Shown here: positions 11,491 through 22,060 of the stretch, in pieces | Position numbering within the stretch: the stretch's first letter is position 1 | Layout: each line of letters starts with the position of its first letter | Source of the DNA: Nephromyces sp. MM_2019 | Lineage: Eukaryota > Apicomplexa > Aconoidasida > Nephromycida | Assembly: GCA_015657535.1 (NCBI GenBank) | Contig: JADHZB010001642.1 | Coordinates: 1-31,376, forward strand | Length of the DNA: 31,376 bases | Direction: 5' to 3' | The notes under the pieces: generated by a model | Seen by the model: the letters and a program-made list of their open reading frames with translations, nothing else | Databases searched by the model: none | What the model was told of the DNA's origin: nothing | Program-made: the position numbers and the translations under genes

Positions 11491-12425
11491 GTGGGTGTCT
11501 ATGTGGCGTCGGGTCTTGGATGGTGGGTTGAGTGAGTTTTTTATGTGTGTGTGGATGTGAATTTTGTGTGTGAGGTTGTGCTTAATTTTTGTTGGTTCCT
11601 AGGTGTACTTTTTCCTTTTTTTATCCTATATATCCCTATTTCTAGCTCTGTAGGCTGTTTGTGTGTATTTTGAGCTTACGCTTTATGCAGGATACTCGCT
11701 GTGCACTGCTCTGTGGGCAGTCTTCGCAGCAGTAGGCTGTGTGTATCACTTATATCTTCAAGGAGCATTAATACAGGACTTTTCCAATTTCTTTGATGGA
11801 ATGGTGTGTTGCTATTGAGCAATCAAAATGATGTGTCTTGAATGCTTCAATGGCTGCATACTTCTGTTTGTGTGTTTCATTCGAAAAGGGTTCGCCAAGA
11901 TTTCCTAGTAAATGCGGTTAAAATAGGCGTTTTTTGTGGGAATTTTCCTGTTTTCTGTTTCTACCTCATCCTTTTATCTCCTTTGTATGCTTTAGCTGCT
12001 TCTTTCTCCCATTTGTTCATTCTTCTCTGCCTCTTCTTCCTCTCCTTTTTCTGTTTCCTCCTCCTGTCTTCATCTTCATCACTTTCTCCGAATTTCCCCA
12101 TCTTTGGCTACTCCTGCTGTAGCTCCTCCTTTGTTTTAGCTTTCTCCCTTTCAAAAGTCAAGGAACTCTCAAACAAGAAAACTTACTCTCTGTTTCCAAG
12201 CCATACACAAAGACACTCAAGCACTCCCATACTCATAAACTTGCAAACACCCTTACTCACTGGTGCTCACTCTCACAGTAACACAGTCACACGCTCATAC
12301 TCATACTCTCATTCTCACACCCACACTCACGCACTCGCATGCACATACCCACACTCTCTCAATATCTCACTCATGCGCTTCTACCCATGTGTGTGTTAAT
12401 TTTTTTTTTGTATTACATACTATAG
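11491..12425 (+). other. Long intron, phase 1, possible short cassette exon inside
   Basis: The 935-base intron runs from GTGGGTGTC to TACTATAG. It begins TG-rich, turns pyrimidine-rich from about 11940 to 12140 (CTCCT, CTTCATCTTC) and is CA/CTCA-rich from about 12200 to 12380. A T9 run and a short acceptor follow. Both flanking exons are phase 1, so direct joining keeps frame (G|CT = Ala). A possible 48-base in-frame exon is listed separately. Confidence 0.65.
11691..11738 (+). CDS. Possible 48-base cassette exon of the HECT ligase
   Basis: A good acceptor (CTTTATGCAG, ends 11690) is followed by open sequence (GYSLCTALWAVFAAVG in the phase-1 frame) up to a GTGTGTATC donor. It is a multiple of three bases and phase 1 on both sides, so it could be included or skipped without changing frame. 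Base composition resembles the exons more than the surrounding intron. It has no recognisable domain, and the peptide is unusually hydrophobic. Evidence is limited to signals and phase. Confidence 0.25.
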
Positions 12426-14921
12426 CTTCTCCCTCGCTATTTAACGATGCTTCTGGTCCTTCAACCTTCGGCCCAGATGGCCTTAAATTGAGTGAAATTG
12501 AGATTAAACGTTGGACGCTGGCGGAAGATCTGCATGAAGTGATGGGTGGAGGGCTGTTCCCAATGAGTCTCTGTGTGCTAGCCCTGGAAAGGAGTGGAGA
12601 TAACATAGAAGCAGCAGCAGATTGGCTGGTTGAGCGTGGATTTGACATGCTGGAGCGAATGCAGGATATCTTCCTTGATCAGCAGGAAGAGATGGAGAAA
12701 CGTCTACTGATGTCTGAGCAAGAGATTAGGGGGGCTGAAGATGAGTCTCTCAACGAAAGCTTATCGCGAAGCATACGCTTCAACGAATCAGCAAATGATC
12801 AGCAGAGAAACGAGGTAGCAAACGTTGCAGATTTCCCAGCTTCATCACTCCATCCACCACCACTAGATTCAGAAGGGGGGAGAGTTTCGAACTCGAGAAA
12901 TGCGGCATCTGGCGTGTTAGCTTCTCAAGGGAATGCTGCACCCAGTGGCAGCCACTCTCTCTCTATAAAGGCTTCAGTGATTCCTCCATCTGACTCTTTA
13001 AACGATCGATATGTGCTGCCAGAGTACTACCTACCGGATAGCAGTGTGGGATTTTCTGCAGGTCCCGCGTTCGATTACCTCTCAGCGCTTTCTGAAGAAG
13101 CTCATAGGCGGATGGAAGAGCAGGCTGTGGTTCCTCAGAATCCTAGTGGAGGCAAAAACCGTGGAAGCACTAGAGATGCCGACGGCGCTATGAACCTTCA
13201 AAGCTCCCCTACTCATCTCCCAGCACCATCTTCAGATACTGAAGCATTTGGAAGGAGAGCCTCTATGCTTCGCTGCACGGAAGATGTTTCAGATGACTTG
13301 GCATTGAGAAGGTTAGGGTTGCCGATATCGAGTGAAGCAGGAGCTGGAGGGGGTGCTACTGGGGCAGCATCAAATTCGCACACAACAGCAACTATGAACA
13401 TGAGGGGTGGCTCTGATGCTTGGAATCGGGGGGGGCAGCAGCACACTGCCCAAAGAGGTGATGCAGCTTCAGGGCTGGCTGATGGAGCTGCCGGAAATCG
13501 AGCTGAAGCTGGGAATAGGGCGGCAAACTTTGCCGTAGAGGGAGAAACAATGTATGTAAATGATGGAAACGTTGATCTCCTGCCTTCGGAGGTTACTCTA
13601 GGCTCAATGCTTCAGATCCACCCGGATATCGTGTCGATGGTAGGAGATTCGTTGATGCTCTCCAAGCCTAATGTATGCAGGACGATTGGAACTCCTGCTC
13701 AAGTAGTTACTACCTGGAATGTTGAAGTATGTTCCTATCTTCATCCTGATAGCAGCACAACCTGGTCAGTTCCCCCCTCTATCTCAGGTATAGCTGCCAA
13801 GGCAACTTCGCACGCTCTCCGTGGTGTTAGTAGCTTTCCTGAGGCAGAGCAGAAGGAATCCTATGAAAAGGAGGAATTCCCTGAAGAGGAAGAGGAATCA
13901 GCTGAGTCTTTCGCGTACGAAGATAAGAACTCCGAGACTAATACTCGCTTCTCTCCCCCAATCTTCGATGATGCAGGCCCTAGCTTCATTACTAATCCTA
14001 TAGGAAGAGATGGTAGGTGTGATATACTGGAGCTGAAGCGTTTGGCTGGCAAATATGGGTATGTTTGGGAGCTAGATAGCACTGTATACATCGCATGCAG
14101 TGTAGTGCTAGAGATATGGGATGAAGAGCTATCATTAAGGAGGCTAGTACGACTTCCTTTATATCTTCTAAGACCCCCTTCAAACATCCTCATGAATCCA
14201 ATCCGTAGGCTACTAACTGAGTCTAACATCATTCAAGGTGGTGATGCTGGGTTGCCACAGCTAGTCGGCTTATTGGAGGAATCAGAGGCTATGGTTTCGG
14301 TTTTGCAGGTTAGGCACACAGTGTTATGGATCATCCACAAGTCGGAGCCAAATGAGCTGAATCTCTCGCATATGATGCCTTTTGAAAAACTCCTGCTCTT
14401 GCTTAAGCTAGCATATGCTGAGCTAGGCCCTACGATAGCTGGGGGATGCATGGAGAGCAGCGATCAACTTGCCGAATTCGCTTCTCGTTCGGTGCTGGGA
14501 AGAGAAATTCGACAGGTTTCGAGGCCTCAATCGACTGTAGACGCTAATGATTGGAAGAAAAACGCCGATGAAACCTCTTCCTCCTCATCTTCTTTGCTGC
14601 AGTCTTTACTTCATCATCTAGAACGTCTAATGGAGCGAAATGACTTGAAGATCGTGTCTTCTTTAGTTGAAGAGTGTAAGGAACACGTCATCAATGGGTT
14701 TGCCTTCTCTCTACCTACTGATGTGAGAGAGAGCGAGCATCCTTATGCTTCGAACAGAGACTTTAGGACTCGCATAAGCATTCCAAACTGCAAGAAGCTT
14801 TTGGCTGTGTTTGATGCCAAGTGTGATGTAGTGAGTGATCAGATAACTACAGTTTCAATCTGTTTGGATGATAGGTTTGAGATGGAAGTGTACTCTAGTC
14901 GGCCAAAGAAGAACTCAAATG
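12426..14921 (+). CDS. Giant HECT E3 ligase exon with UBA domain (residues 3060-3891)
   Basis: The exon opens after TACTATAG (phase 1) and closes before GTTAGAGAG (phase 1). An alternative acceptor, GGCCCAG near 12475, would also preserve phase. Residues 3091-3135 form a UBA domain: LHEVMGGGLF, then CVLALERSGDNIEAAADWLVERG, with the helix-1 Met-Gly-Gly and the helix-3 'eAAadWL' signature. UBA domains bind ubiquitin or fold against their own protein. A charged helix and a weak UIM-like stretch (EDESLNESLSRSI) follow. Then come about 350 disordered residues and an acidic stretch (EEFPEEEEESAE). After these comes a folded part near 3600-3760 rich in Leu and beta strands. The last 40 residues (LLAVFDAKCDVV) begin a CUB-like module finished by the next exon. 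Confidence 0.85.
12518..12653 (+). other. UBA domain
   Basis: Forty-five residues run from LAEDLHEVMGGGLF to DWLVERGFDML. The pattern matches the three-helix UBA fold: an MGG loop in place of the usual MGF, a hydrophobic helix 2 (CVLALERS), then N-I-E-A-A-A-D-W-L. UBA domains occur in several giant HECT ligases. The MGG loop lacks the bulky third residue that often contacts ubiquitin, so ubiquitin binding is likely but not certain. Confidence 0.85.
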
Positions 14922-15803
14922 GTTAGAGAGGGGCTGGAGAGGGGTGGAGAGGGGGGGTTGGTTGAATTTGTCTCTCAGTAGGGGGGCGGTTGGAGTTGTC
15001 GCTAAGTAGAGAAGGCTGGAAGCCTACTTATAAGTAAGATGCTAAAGTGGCAGAAAGAAAAATTAAGCCACACACACGGAGAACGCTTTCTTGTTTGAGT
15101 TTCCTTTAGTGTAAATTAGAAGCAAAAAAGAAATTTTCGTGTGTGTGTGTGTGTGTGTGTGTAAACCTCATGCTACTAGTAGCCTAAAGTGGTAAAAAAA
15201 CTGCAGAAAAAGCGACCTAGCTTGTGCACACGCGAGAATCTGCATACTTTAGCACATCTCGTAGGCTGATCTACGGCAAAACCTTGGAGAAAGTTGTGGA
15301 ATAGACCCATTTCTTTGATGATACTTATATCTTCTGTTTATATACAGTGAAGATGCTTATCTACGGGGTTTTTGAGCTTTTGAATGCTCTAATCTGCTCG
15401 CTTTTGTTAGTATGAATACTTAGTTACTCACTTTTCCTCTTTTAGCTGCTTGTTACGCTTTTTGCTGCTTCATTTGCTAGTGTTTGCAACATATAGAGTT
15501 TCCCATGTGATTACAAGCAAAATCATAGTTTTTACCTTAAAGTTTGCTGTGAAAAACAGTGTGCGTGGCGCTTTAAGTATACTTTTTGTTATGTATGTGT
15601 TTGTGTTCTTTTAGAGGAAGCTCTATATATGTGTACCTTGCTTCTAGGGCTTAAAAGAATTATATATATGTCTGTGTGTGTTTGCAGTGAGTGCCTCATT
15701 TGCCAAGCAGATGGTTACTATCGATAGCAGTACCTGCTATCTTCGCTTTGTGAGCTCCAACAACTCGGATAAGTGGGGCTTTAAGGTTACCTTCTACCCC
15801 ATA
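14800..15803 (+). other. CUB-like beta module split across two exons
   Basis: The first part ends the preceding exon (FDAKCDVVSDQITTVSICLD). After the intron come TYLRF-like strand residues and the hallmark SSNNSDKWGFKVTFYPI. The order 'iFD-kC', 'l-I--D', then 'y-rF-Sn-SdkWGFkv' resembles the beta-sandwich module with a 'S-gS---WGykf-v' ending found in large ZZ-finger and HERC/HECTD-type proteins. This is inferred from memory of the pattern; a structure prediction would settle it. Confidence 0.5.
14922..15687 (+). other. Intron, phase 1, 766 bases
   Basis: It begins GTTAGAGAGG with a G-rich first 70 bases (GGGGTGGAGAGGGGGGG) and ends GTGTTTGCAG. A (TG)12 run lies at 15139-15162. The middle (about 15180-15480) is not repetitive and carries the word ATCTACGG twice, near 15270 and 15359, but no RNA gene could be recognised. 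The 3' part is T-rich. Confidence 0.8.
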
Positions 15804-15909
15804 GACTATAGGCTGAGCGATCTGCAGGCGATCAACAAGGGTAGCATACTGTTTGCAGCTGATCTGCTTCGTATTATAACGAAGGTTGTAGCTCCTCGCT
15901 TACAGCTTG
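15688..15909 (+). CDS. Giant HECT E3 ligase exon finishing the CUB-like module (residues 3892-3965)
   Basis: The exon follows GTTTGCAG and starts with two bases completing a Val codon (phase 1). It ends before GTGAGGAAATC in phase 1. Its first half carries the closing strands of the CUB-like module (KWGFKVTFYPI). The second half is helical (ADLLRIITKVVAPRL) and leads into the armadillo-like region of the next exons. The frame stays open a little beyond the chosen donor, but GTGAGG is the strongest site and gives the phase the next exon needs. Confidence 0.85.
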
Positions 15910-16338
15910 GTGAGGAAATCTGTAGCACAGTGTGATTGTTAAATTATAGGCATTTTTTGTATGTCTGTGTGTGTGTGTGTGTGTGTCTGTAGTTTATTTT
16001 ATATGTATGTGATGTGGCGTGTGTGCAGTGTTTTTTTTCTGTGTATACTTTGTGTGTATGTGGTGGGTACTTTGTGTGTGTGCTGTTATTATGCTTGCAT
16101 GTAATAGCGATGAATATGATTGTCTAAAGATTATAAGTTTTCCGCCCAGTGATGTTCTATACAACTTATCAAAGCAGATTTTGTAGATTATTCTGAGCCT
16201 ACATGCCTTTCATTAGTGTACGTACGCCTTATAAGTTAATAAGTGCGTTTTATCTTCACCTCCTGCGTGTGTATCTCCACTCCTTGCATATGATTCTACA
16301 TCATCACACACAGATTTTACGGCTTTTTCATCGTTCAG
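15910..16338 (+). other. Intron, phase 1, 429 bases with (TG)n tract
   Basis: From GTGAGGAAATC to CATCGTTCAG. A TG run lies at about 15964-15990, with scattered TGTG words up to 16080. The 3' part has pyrimidine-rich and CA stretches. No coding signal. Confidence 0.8.
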
Positions 16339-16609
16339 GAATTCTACCGGAGTATGTGGAGTTGCTTCTACGTTATTGTGTATCCTCCCCAGCTAGTCAG
16401 TTCTCAGCTACTCATCTGCTAGTTCAGGTTATTGGGCAGCTGCAGCAATGCTTACTTTCTACTTCAAATCTTCAAAAGTATCCGACATCTCCTAATGCTT
16501 CTTATAATCTACGAAGCTTAGCTAGTTACCCACAGGAATCTCAGATTATGAGTGCCACTGCTGATTATACTTCTCTAACTTTATTCGAGCTGAAATCCAA
16601 CTTGCTGAG
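16339..16609 (+). CDS. Giant HECT E3 ligase exon, helical region (residues 3966-4055)
   Basis: The acceptor CATCGTTCAG and the donor GTATGAGAATG bound 271 bases. Entry is phase 1 and exit phase 2, where AG|T gives Ser. The protein is helical and Leu/Gln-rich (LPEYVELLLRYC, HLLVQVIGQLQQCLL), typical of an armadillo/HEAT-like solenoid. It ends in a Ser/Tyr-rich linker and a second amphipathic segment (LTLFELKSNLL). No named family. The solenoid continues in the next exon. Confidence 0.82.
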
Positions 16610-16822
16610 GTATGAGAATGTATGTACACTTAATTTGCACACAGACTCTTGAGTTTTCATTATTAGTCTCTTGTGGGTAAGTGTGTGTGCCACTCCTTAT
16701 GTGTGTCTATGCTTTTGTGTGTCTCTGCTTGTGCGTGTTTTGGTTTTTCATCTCTCTTGTTTTCCTAGCGTTTTACTCTCCCCACCCTCCCACCCCTGTA
16801 CCACCCCTCCCCGCCTTTTCAG
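16610..16822 (+). other. Intron, phase 2, 213 bases, C-rich 3' end
   Basis: From GTATGAGAATG to CGCCTTTTCAG. The centre has short TGTG words. The last 50 bases are strongly C-rich (CCACCCTCCCACCCCTG), forming a long polypyrimidine tract. Confidence 0.8.
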
Positions 16823-19800
16823 TCCTTCAAGTTGGAATCTCCTCAACTTTTGCCGGAGATTGACGAATCTTCTCTTCAACAAGCTTTTCAATCAGTTTGA
16901 GTTCTTTTCTTCTTGTGGATTTGCGGGATCTGCTCGCTTCATCTTCAGTGTAGGCTTGATAGACTCCCTCAGTAATGAGAGAAACCCAGTGAATACGAGA
17001 TCTCAAGCGAGAGGTACTTCTTCTGGCTCTCGAGCTTCATTCTTAGGAGACTTGAACTTCCTTCATCTTCTGGTAGATCTCCAGTGTTCAGCTCAAGAGA
17101 CTGCTCGTCTGTGGAACTTTGACTGGACATACTCGAAACAGCTGCGAAACTATGTAGCGACCAAGTTAGCTCAGCCTATATATGAGGAAGAAATGCCCAA
17201 TACACACACCCCTACAGATGTACTTTCCTTGGTGTATGATACATCTTTTTGCCTTCTTTCACATCAGCAGCAGCTAGTGTCTAAAGGCTGGGACTACCGG
17301 AAGATTGAAGTCCATCAGAAAGTTCACTTGAAGACGCTGCCAAGGCCTCTACTGCAGCAAGATGAAGCTGTAGCTGAGCTATACATCCTGCCATTTTTCT
17401 ACAACCAATTCACTCCATCGATATACTGGGAGTTACCCGATCATTACAAGGATCCTCTTCAGCATTGGATCAACGACAGCAGTGTTTGTGCGTTGGAACG
17501 CGCAGCCGGAGATAAAGGAGACTATGATGATGGAATGATGGGAATAGCATCTTTTTTTGTGGGCTTTAGGGAAGAATTTGGTGGGAAAAACGAGTGTATG
17601 TACAATAAAAGCCCCTATGCTTCAGATTTAGCTACTAAAGCTGCTTATCTGCAGGAGAAAAGCAGCTTTTCTGATGCTTTCTACAATCTCATGAGTTTGA
17701 AAAGTCTCTGGGCCGTAAACAAATGCCGAGATCTGTGGTTGCTGCACTACTGGAGATACTTTTATGATGAAGTTACGTCTGGTAGACGGCAGATTTTCGG
17801 TGTTTCTCTACCGTATCTCGTAGAGTACTTGCGTTTGAAGCTGGTTATTATAAAGGCTCAGCTTGCAGATATGGATGTGACTTCTCTGTTGAAGAAAGCC
17901 GTCTCAGAAGCTGGAGGCTCAATGCTGATGCTTCCTAGCGATAGAACTTCATGGATAAGACTCTTGAATCCAGAGCAAGAGAAGGCAGCCTCTGCCACCT
18001 CCGGAGAGAAGGGAGACGCAGGAAAGGCTATTACCTCCTCAAATCGTGAGGATTCCACGGTTTCTGGGAAGGAAAAGAAGTCCAACAGTAGGTTTAACAC
18101 ACCAGATACTAAAGTTAGTGGAAAATGCGATTATGGTAAGGATGGCGTTGATACTAGCAAGATGATGAATCAGAAGTTTCTTCCAGTTGATGGCGTTTTG
18201 AAGGTTTCTTGCTGTGTGATTCGAGCTTCTACCGACGAGGTCTTATACTCCGACTATCAAGAGTTTGCTCCGGGATCTAACATCTTCATTGCTTGCTTTC
18301 CGCCCTCTTGGCTGCTCCGAGTGCAACTTTTGTGGGATTTTTTGAATGCGTTACGCGATTCAAAGTCTTCAATCAGCTCGTCTAACCCTCTGTTAGATGT
18401 ATTTCTGGGTGGTGGAGAGCCTCCTTCTTTGAATAATGCTAGTTCAAGTTTTGAAGATGTTGGTGCTTCAGTTTTGAAGATTGGAGATGCAAGTGCTTCG
18501 TCAACAAGTGGCTTTCCTTCTCAAAGTACGGATATTTTAAGACTTTTGGAGAATCAGTATGCTCCAGAGTACTCCATTCCTCTTCATGGAAATGTTAGGA
18601 ATGACTACTACGCAGCTTCCTCTATCCCTGATCATCTTCAAGAGATGCTCAAACCTCCATCAAGTGAAGAAGCAAGAGATGCACACATACTCAGGGTTGA
18701 GAGTAACAGTATTAGCTCTCCTTGGATCTCACCTGGGCCCCCTAGTGGCAATGGCTATCCACAAGTGAGTGCAGGTGCTGCAGAGCTACAAGTGTATGCT
18801 GCTACTGCTCCAATTCCCTCTATGCCCAGAGATCCACCCCTCACTCTGCTACCCGACTCACACACAGCATTGCTTAGGGAGTTCATACTAAGAAGCGTAG
18901 TAGAGACTGAGATACATCAAAACTACTGGCCTGTCTTTTCGGGAACGAGAAGATTGGAGGTCAGAGAGCCTCATTACACACATGGAAAGCCTCGGAAGAA
19001 GATGGCTGGAAGAGGTAGGAGAAGCGATTCGTTAGCTCCCCCGTCAAGCAGCCTTGCGACTACAATGCATGGTAGCAAGAACTCACCTGCAGAAGAAGGT
19101 GAAGAGGTAGAAATAGAAGAAGCAGAAGGTGGGGAAACAGAAGGCAATCCACACTTCCATCAAGAGAAACGAGCTTCTCATGGCCTGTATAACACGAGCG
19201 TTTCAGCTTCAGTAAGCTTGAGAGCTCCTTGTACAGTGATGTTTTGGCTGTTTATCGATGAAGATGATGCTGTTAATGCTACTGCAAAGGAGGCTTCTGT
19301 GGGAGTAGAGAAGTCAGGAGTTACTGATAAAGCTCGTGAAAGCTTTGCCGAAAGAAGAGGAAACGATTTAGATGATTATTACCCACTTCCTAGAGAAGTT
19401 CAAGGCATTCTATCTTCAGAAGCTGCTGCAGATGGAGGTTATTATGATAGGGCATCCGGGGAAAATGCGTTTTCCTCCTCTCCAGGAGCTGAAGATGAGC
19501 AGCCGCTGCTTACTTCTGGCTTAGCTCCGGATTTTCTGGCTGGTAGCAGCTTATCAACCGTTGGTGTATCTGCGGATAGTAGTAGGAGAGAGACTCATGA
19601 ATCTGCTCAGTCTGCAGCAGCTGCAAGATTCGACACATACTCACGCAATAGACGATCCGATAGCGAGCAGCAGCGTGGAAGTGACGACGCACGGCAGCCT
19701 AGCAATAGGCGATCTGTGGGCTTAGTGCACTCCAAAGAAGGTAATCTACCTCTCTCGCAAGCCGGACGGGAAATGCCTCACGCAGACTTGTGTATTACCT

Positions 19801-21372
19801 CTTCAGATCCCTCTGATGGAGATGAAGATGCTGCTATAGCGATGGGATCATTAGGAGGGCAAGGTTTTCCTGGAGGGATATTGATCCCAGCAGACTTGAT
19901 GCCCAATCAGATGCAGGGTAAGATCTTAGATAATGATGCTCTAGTCTCTAAGAAGATGAGGGAGTTGGGTTTGAATCTCTCTCCAGATGATGAGCTTACC
20001 AAGGGTTTGATGAGTGAATACGCTTTCTCTGAAGTTCACAGAGCCCTAGTGCCAGCTCCGTATCGACCTCGTCATCTTAGCTTAGATGAAGAATCTTGTA
20101 GAGCATCCTCATCACCACCTACTCGTGCTAATCGTTGCTTACCCCCTAGTCATTTGAGGCTTCTCTATGGCAGCAAAGGAGCTCCTTCCTCCGCGTGTGC
20201 GAGCGATGTTGTTGGAGGAGCTGCTGATAACTATTCTGGAGGTGATAATCGCTTCACTTCCAGCTACATGCACCCACACGAGAGAACTCCTGGATACGAT
20301 GAAGAACAGCAAAGAAGGAGGATGGGCCAGCAACGCACAGATCTCACACCCACTGGTCATACCCCGCAGCATCATCTCACTCCACCTGGGAGTTTGAGCT
20401 TCACAAACACTGCAAATGCTAATAGTCCAGCGTATGATGGTGATCTTCTCTCTCATGGCAATAGCAGTAGAACGCGTGTCATCACCCCTCATGGGCAATC
20501 AGCAGCAGGAGGAGGAGATGGTGGAGAAGATTCTTGGACTGTATACTACACACACGGCCATCAGTGTACACAGCACAGCGAGAATCCTAGCAACTGCAAT
20601 CAGCCTCAATATCACAATGTTTCTAATCTTCAACAGCTGGCGGATAGGGGTGGCAACACATACCAGGGGCCTCATTCCTTGGGCTTCATAACAACGAATA
20701 CAACTCAGCAGTCATACCGTCTTCCAGAGCGAGAGAACACACACACCTCATCGCGCGTAAATTCACTGGTTTCAGCCAATGAAGCTTGCAGAATCCTACC
20801 CCGTGAGTACCCCCAAAGGCAGTTTGCGAGCATAACAAGGCTAGATCCTTCAGTAGTGTTTGAAGGGGGTCCAGAGTGTTTCTCCTATAGCTTTCGCAGC
20901 TCCTTCCCACACACAGAAACGCAGCAGAATCAGCTCTCAGCTGCATCTCAGGCGCGGCAGCTGCAGAGCACTGAACCAGCTCAGGCTGGACTCGTAGAGT
21001 TTGCTACTTCTAGAGCTATGGGGGGTGAAGATTTTGCTGTTTCGGAGTCACCACCCCCCCCTCCCCCTCCTCTATGTGATGCAGATTTTCCTCCACTTCC
21101 AGTTCGCTCCTCTGCAGCTACTAGTAGACAACTAGCCCTACGCGCAGCTTCTGCAGCTGTTAACTTCCCCCTTGTTCGTATCAGGCAGTTGTTTCGGCAA
21201 GGTGCTGCAATATCCTCAGAAAACGTCTACCTACACCCTCAGACAGGCTATGTAGAACCTGCTCTAGTCTTCATGCCAGGCGATGGCTCAGATCAGTCAC
21301 AACAGCACCCAATGTACTTTCGCCACGTGGACTATGTCTTGAACAACTCTGCTCAACCAGGAATGATCAACC
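16823..21372 (+). CDS. Giant HECT E3 ligase, 4.55-kb exon (residues 4056-5572)
   Basis: The exon is open for 1,516 full codons between CCTTTTCAG (phase 2) and GTGAGGGAAG (phase 1). Residues about 4057-4560 are a well-folded helical region rich in aromatic residues (FNKLFNQFEFF, LNFLHLLVDLQ, WNFDWTYSKQL, LWLLHYWRYFYDEV, SLPYLVEYLRLKLVIIKAQL). A beta-containing part near 4520-4570 (VLKVSCCVIRAS, NIFIACFPPSW) follows. A segment near 4855-4870 (CTVMFWLFIDED) looks like the first strand of a concanavalin A-like domain. About 630 low-complexity residues then intervene, and the fold seems to resume near 5502 (LVRIRQLFRQG, VYLHPQTG). The low-complexity stretch has a poly-Pro run near 21053-21070, Asn/Gln-rich parts and His-Thr tracts. 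The open frame runs to 21563, but the next exon is in another frame, so I place the donor at 21373. Confidence 0.82.
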
Positions 21373-22060
21373 GTGAGGGAAGTTCTAGAGCCTCCGGGGG
21401 GGGTGTTGGTGTGAATGCTGATGGAGCTACAGCGGCTTCCCCCCCCCCAGCACTACAGCATACTGCGGAGCCTCTCAGTCTTTTCTTAATCCCTCCAACT
21501 CACGCCCCTCTGTGGCAAGAAAGAGGAATGCCTTCACAGGGAACTCTCCTGCAGGTGGTTTAGCCTCTTCTTCGGCTTCTTCATCACTAGCGTGGAAGCT
21601 AATTGGATTGAGAGGCTTAAACTATCTCACCCTATCTTTTTGGCTGACTCCTGCTGATCGACTGGCTGTGGTGATGTGCTCTCCTTACTCTGAAGAAGTC
21701 AATGTTTGGGCTCCCAGAAACTACGACACACACACAATAGAGCTACTCTCTAGTGTGTCGTTGAAGAAGCAGAGATGGACCCACGTTGGAGTTATTATAG
21801 AGTTTATGTCTGAGAACACTACCTCCAACCTAGTCATCTATATTGATGGTGTGTTGGCAGGCTCTTTGCCTTTACCTCAGTTCTATAACCTTTGCCCAGG
21901 CCCCCTACCCTTCATTCTAGCTCCTATCCCCCCCATCCTGAAGTCTGTCTTCCAATACAATGATAATGGAGCTAGCAGTGCCTGTAGGGTAGAGATGCTT
22001 CCAGCCTGTGGCTATATAGCTGATTGGCAGGTAGCTTATAGCTCTGATCCTTTCATAGTG
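19200..22060 (+). other. Concanavalin A/laminin-G-like region with a long insertion
   Basis: Three separated blocks fit one lectin-like beta-sandwich. The first is SLRAPCTVMFWLFID (about 19220-19265). The second is RQLFRQG and VYLHPQTG (about 21180-21245). The third is LTLSFWLTPAD, RWTHVGVIIE and LVIYIDGVLAGS-LPLP (about 21620-21880). The pattern 'ft-sfWl', 'W-hlf-kG', 'i-lhP', 'l--rWtHVavv', 'l-lYvdG' is typical of such modules in large scaffold proteins. About 630 disordered residues separate blocks 1 and 2. Two tandem lectin-like domains, the first degenerate, are the main alternative. Confidence 0.55.
21373..21554 (+). other. Short intron, phase 1, 182 bases
   Basis: The donor GTGAGGGAAG and the acceptor CTCTCCTGCAG are both good. 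The intron is open in one frame nearly to its end, so it can be mistaken for coding. It is needed because the coding frame changes here, and joining C|GT gives Arg and restores frame. It carries a G8 run near 21398 and a C run near 21440, followed by a pyrimidine-rich stretch. Confidence 0.7.

Noticed and set aside
15180..15480. Structured RNA gene (snoRNA-like) in the intron
   Set aside because: TGATGA-like and CTGA-like boxes occur in the wrong order and at the wrong spacing. A weak AAAACC/GGTTTT inverted repeat is too short.
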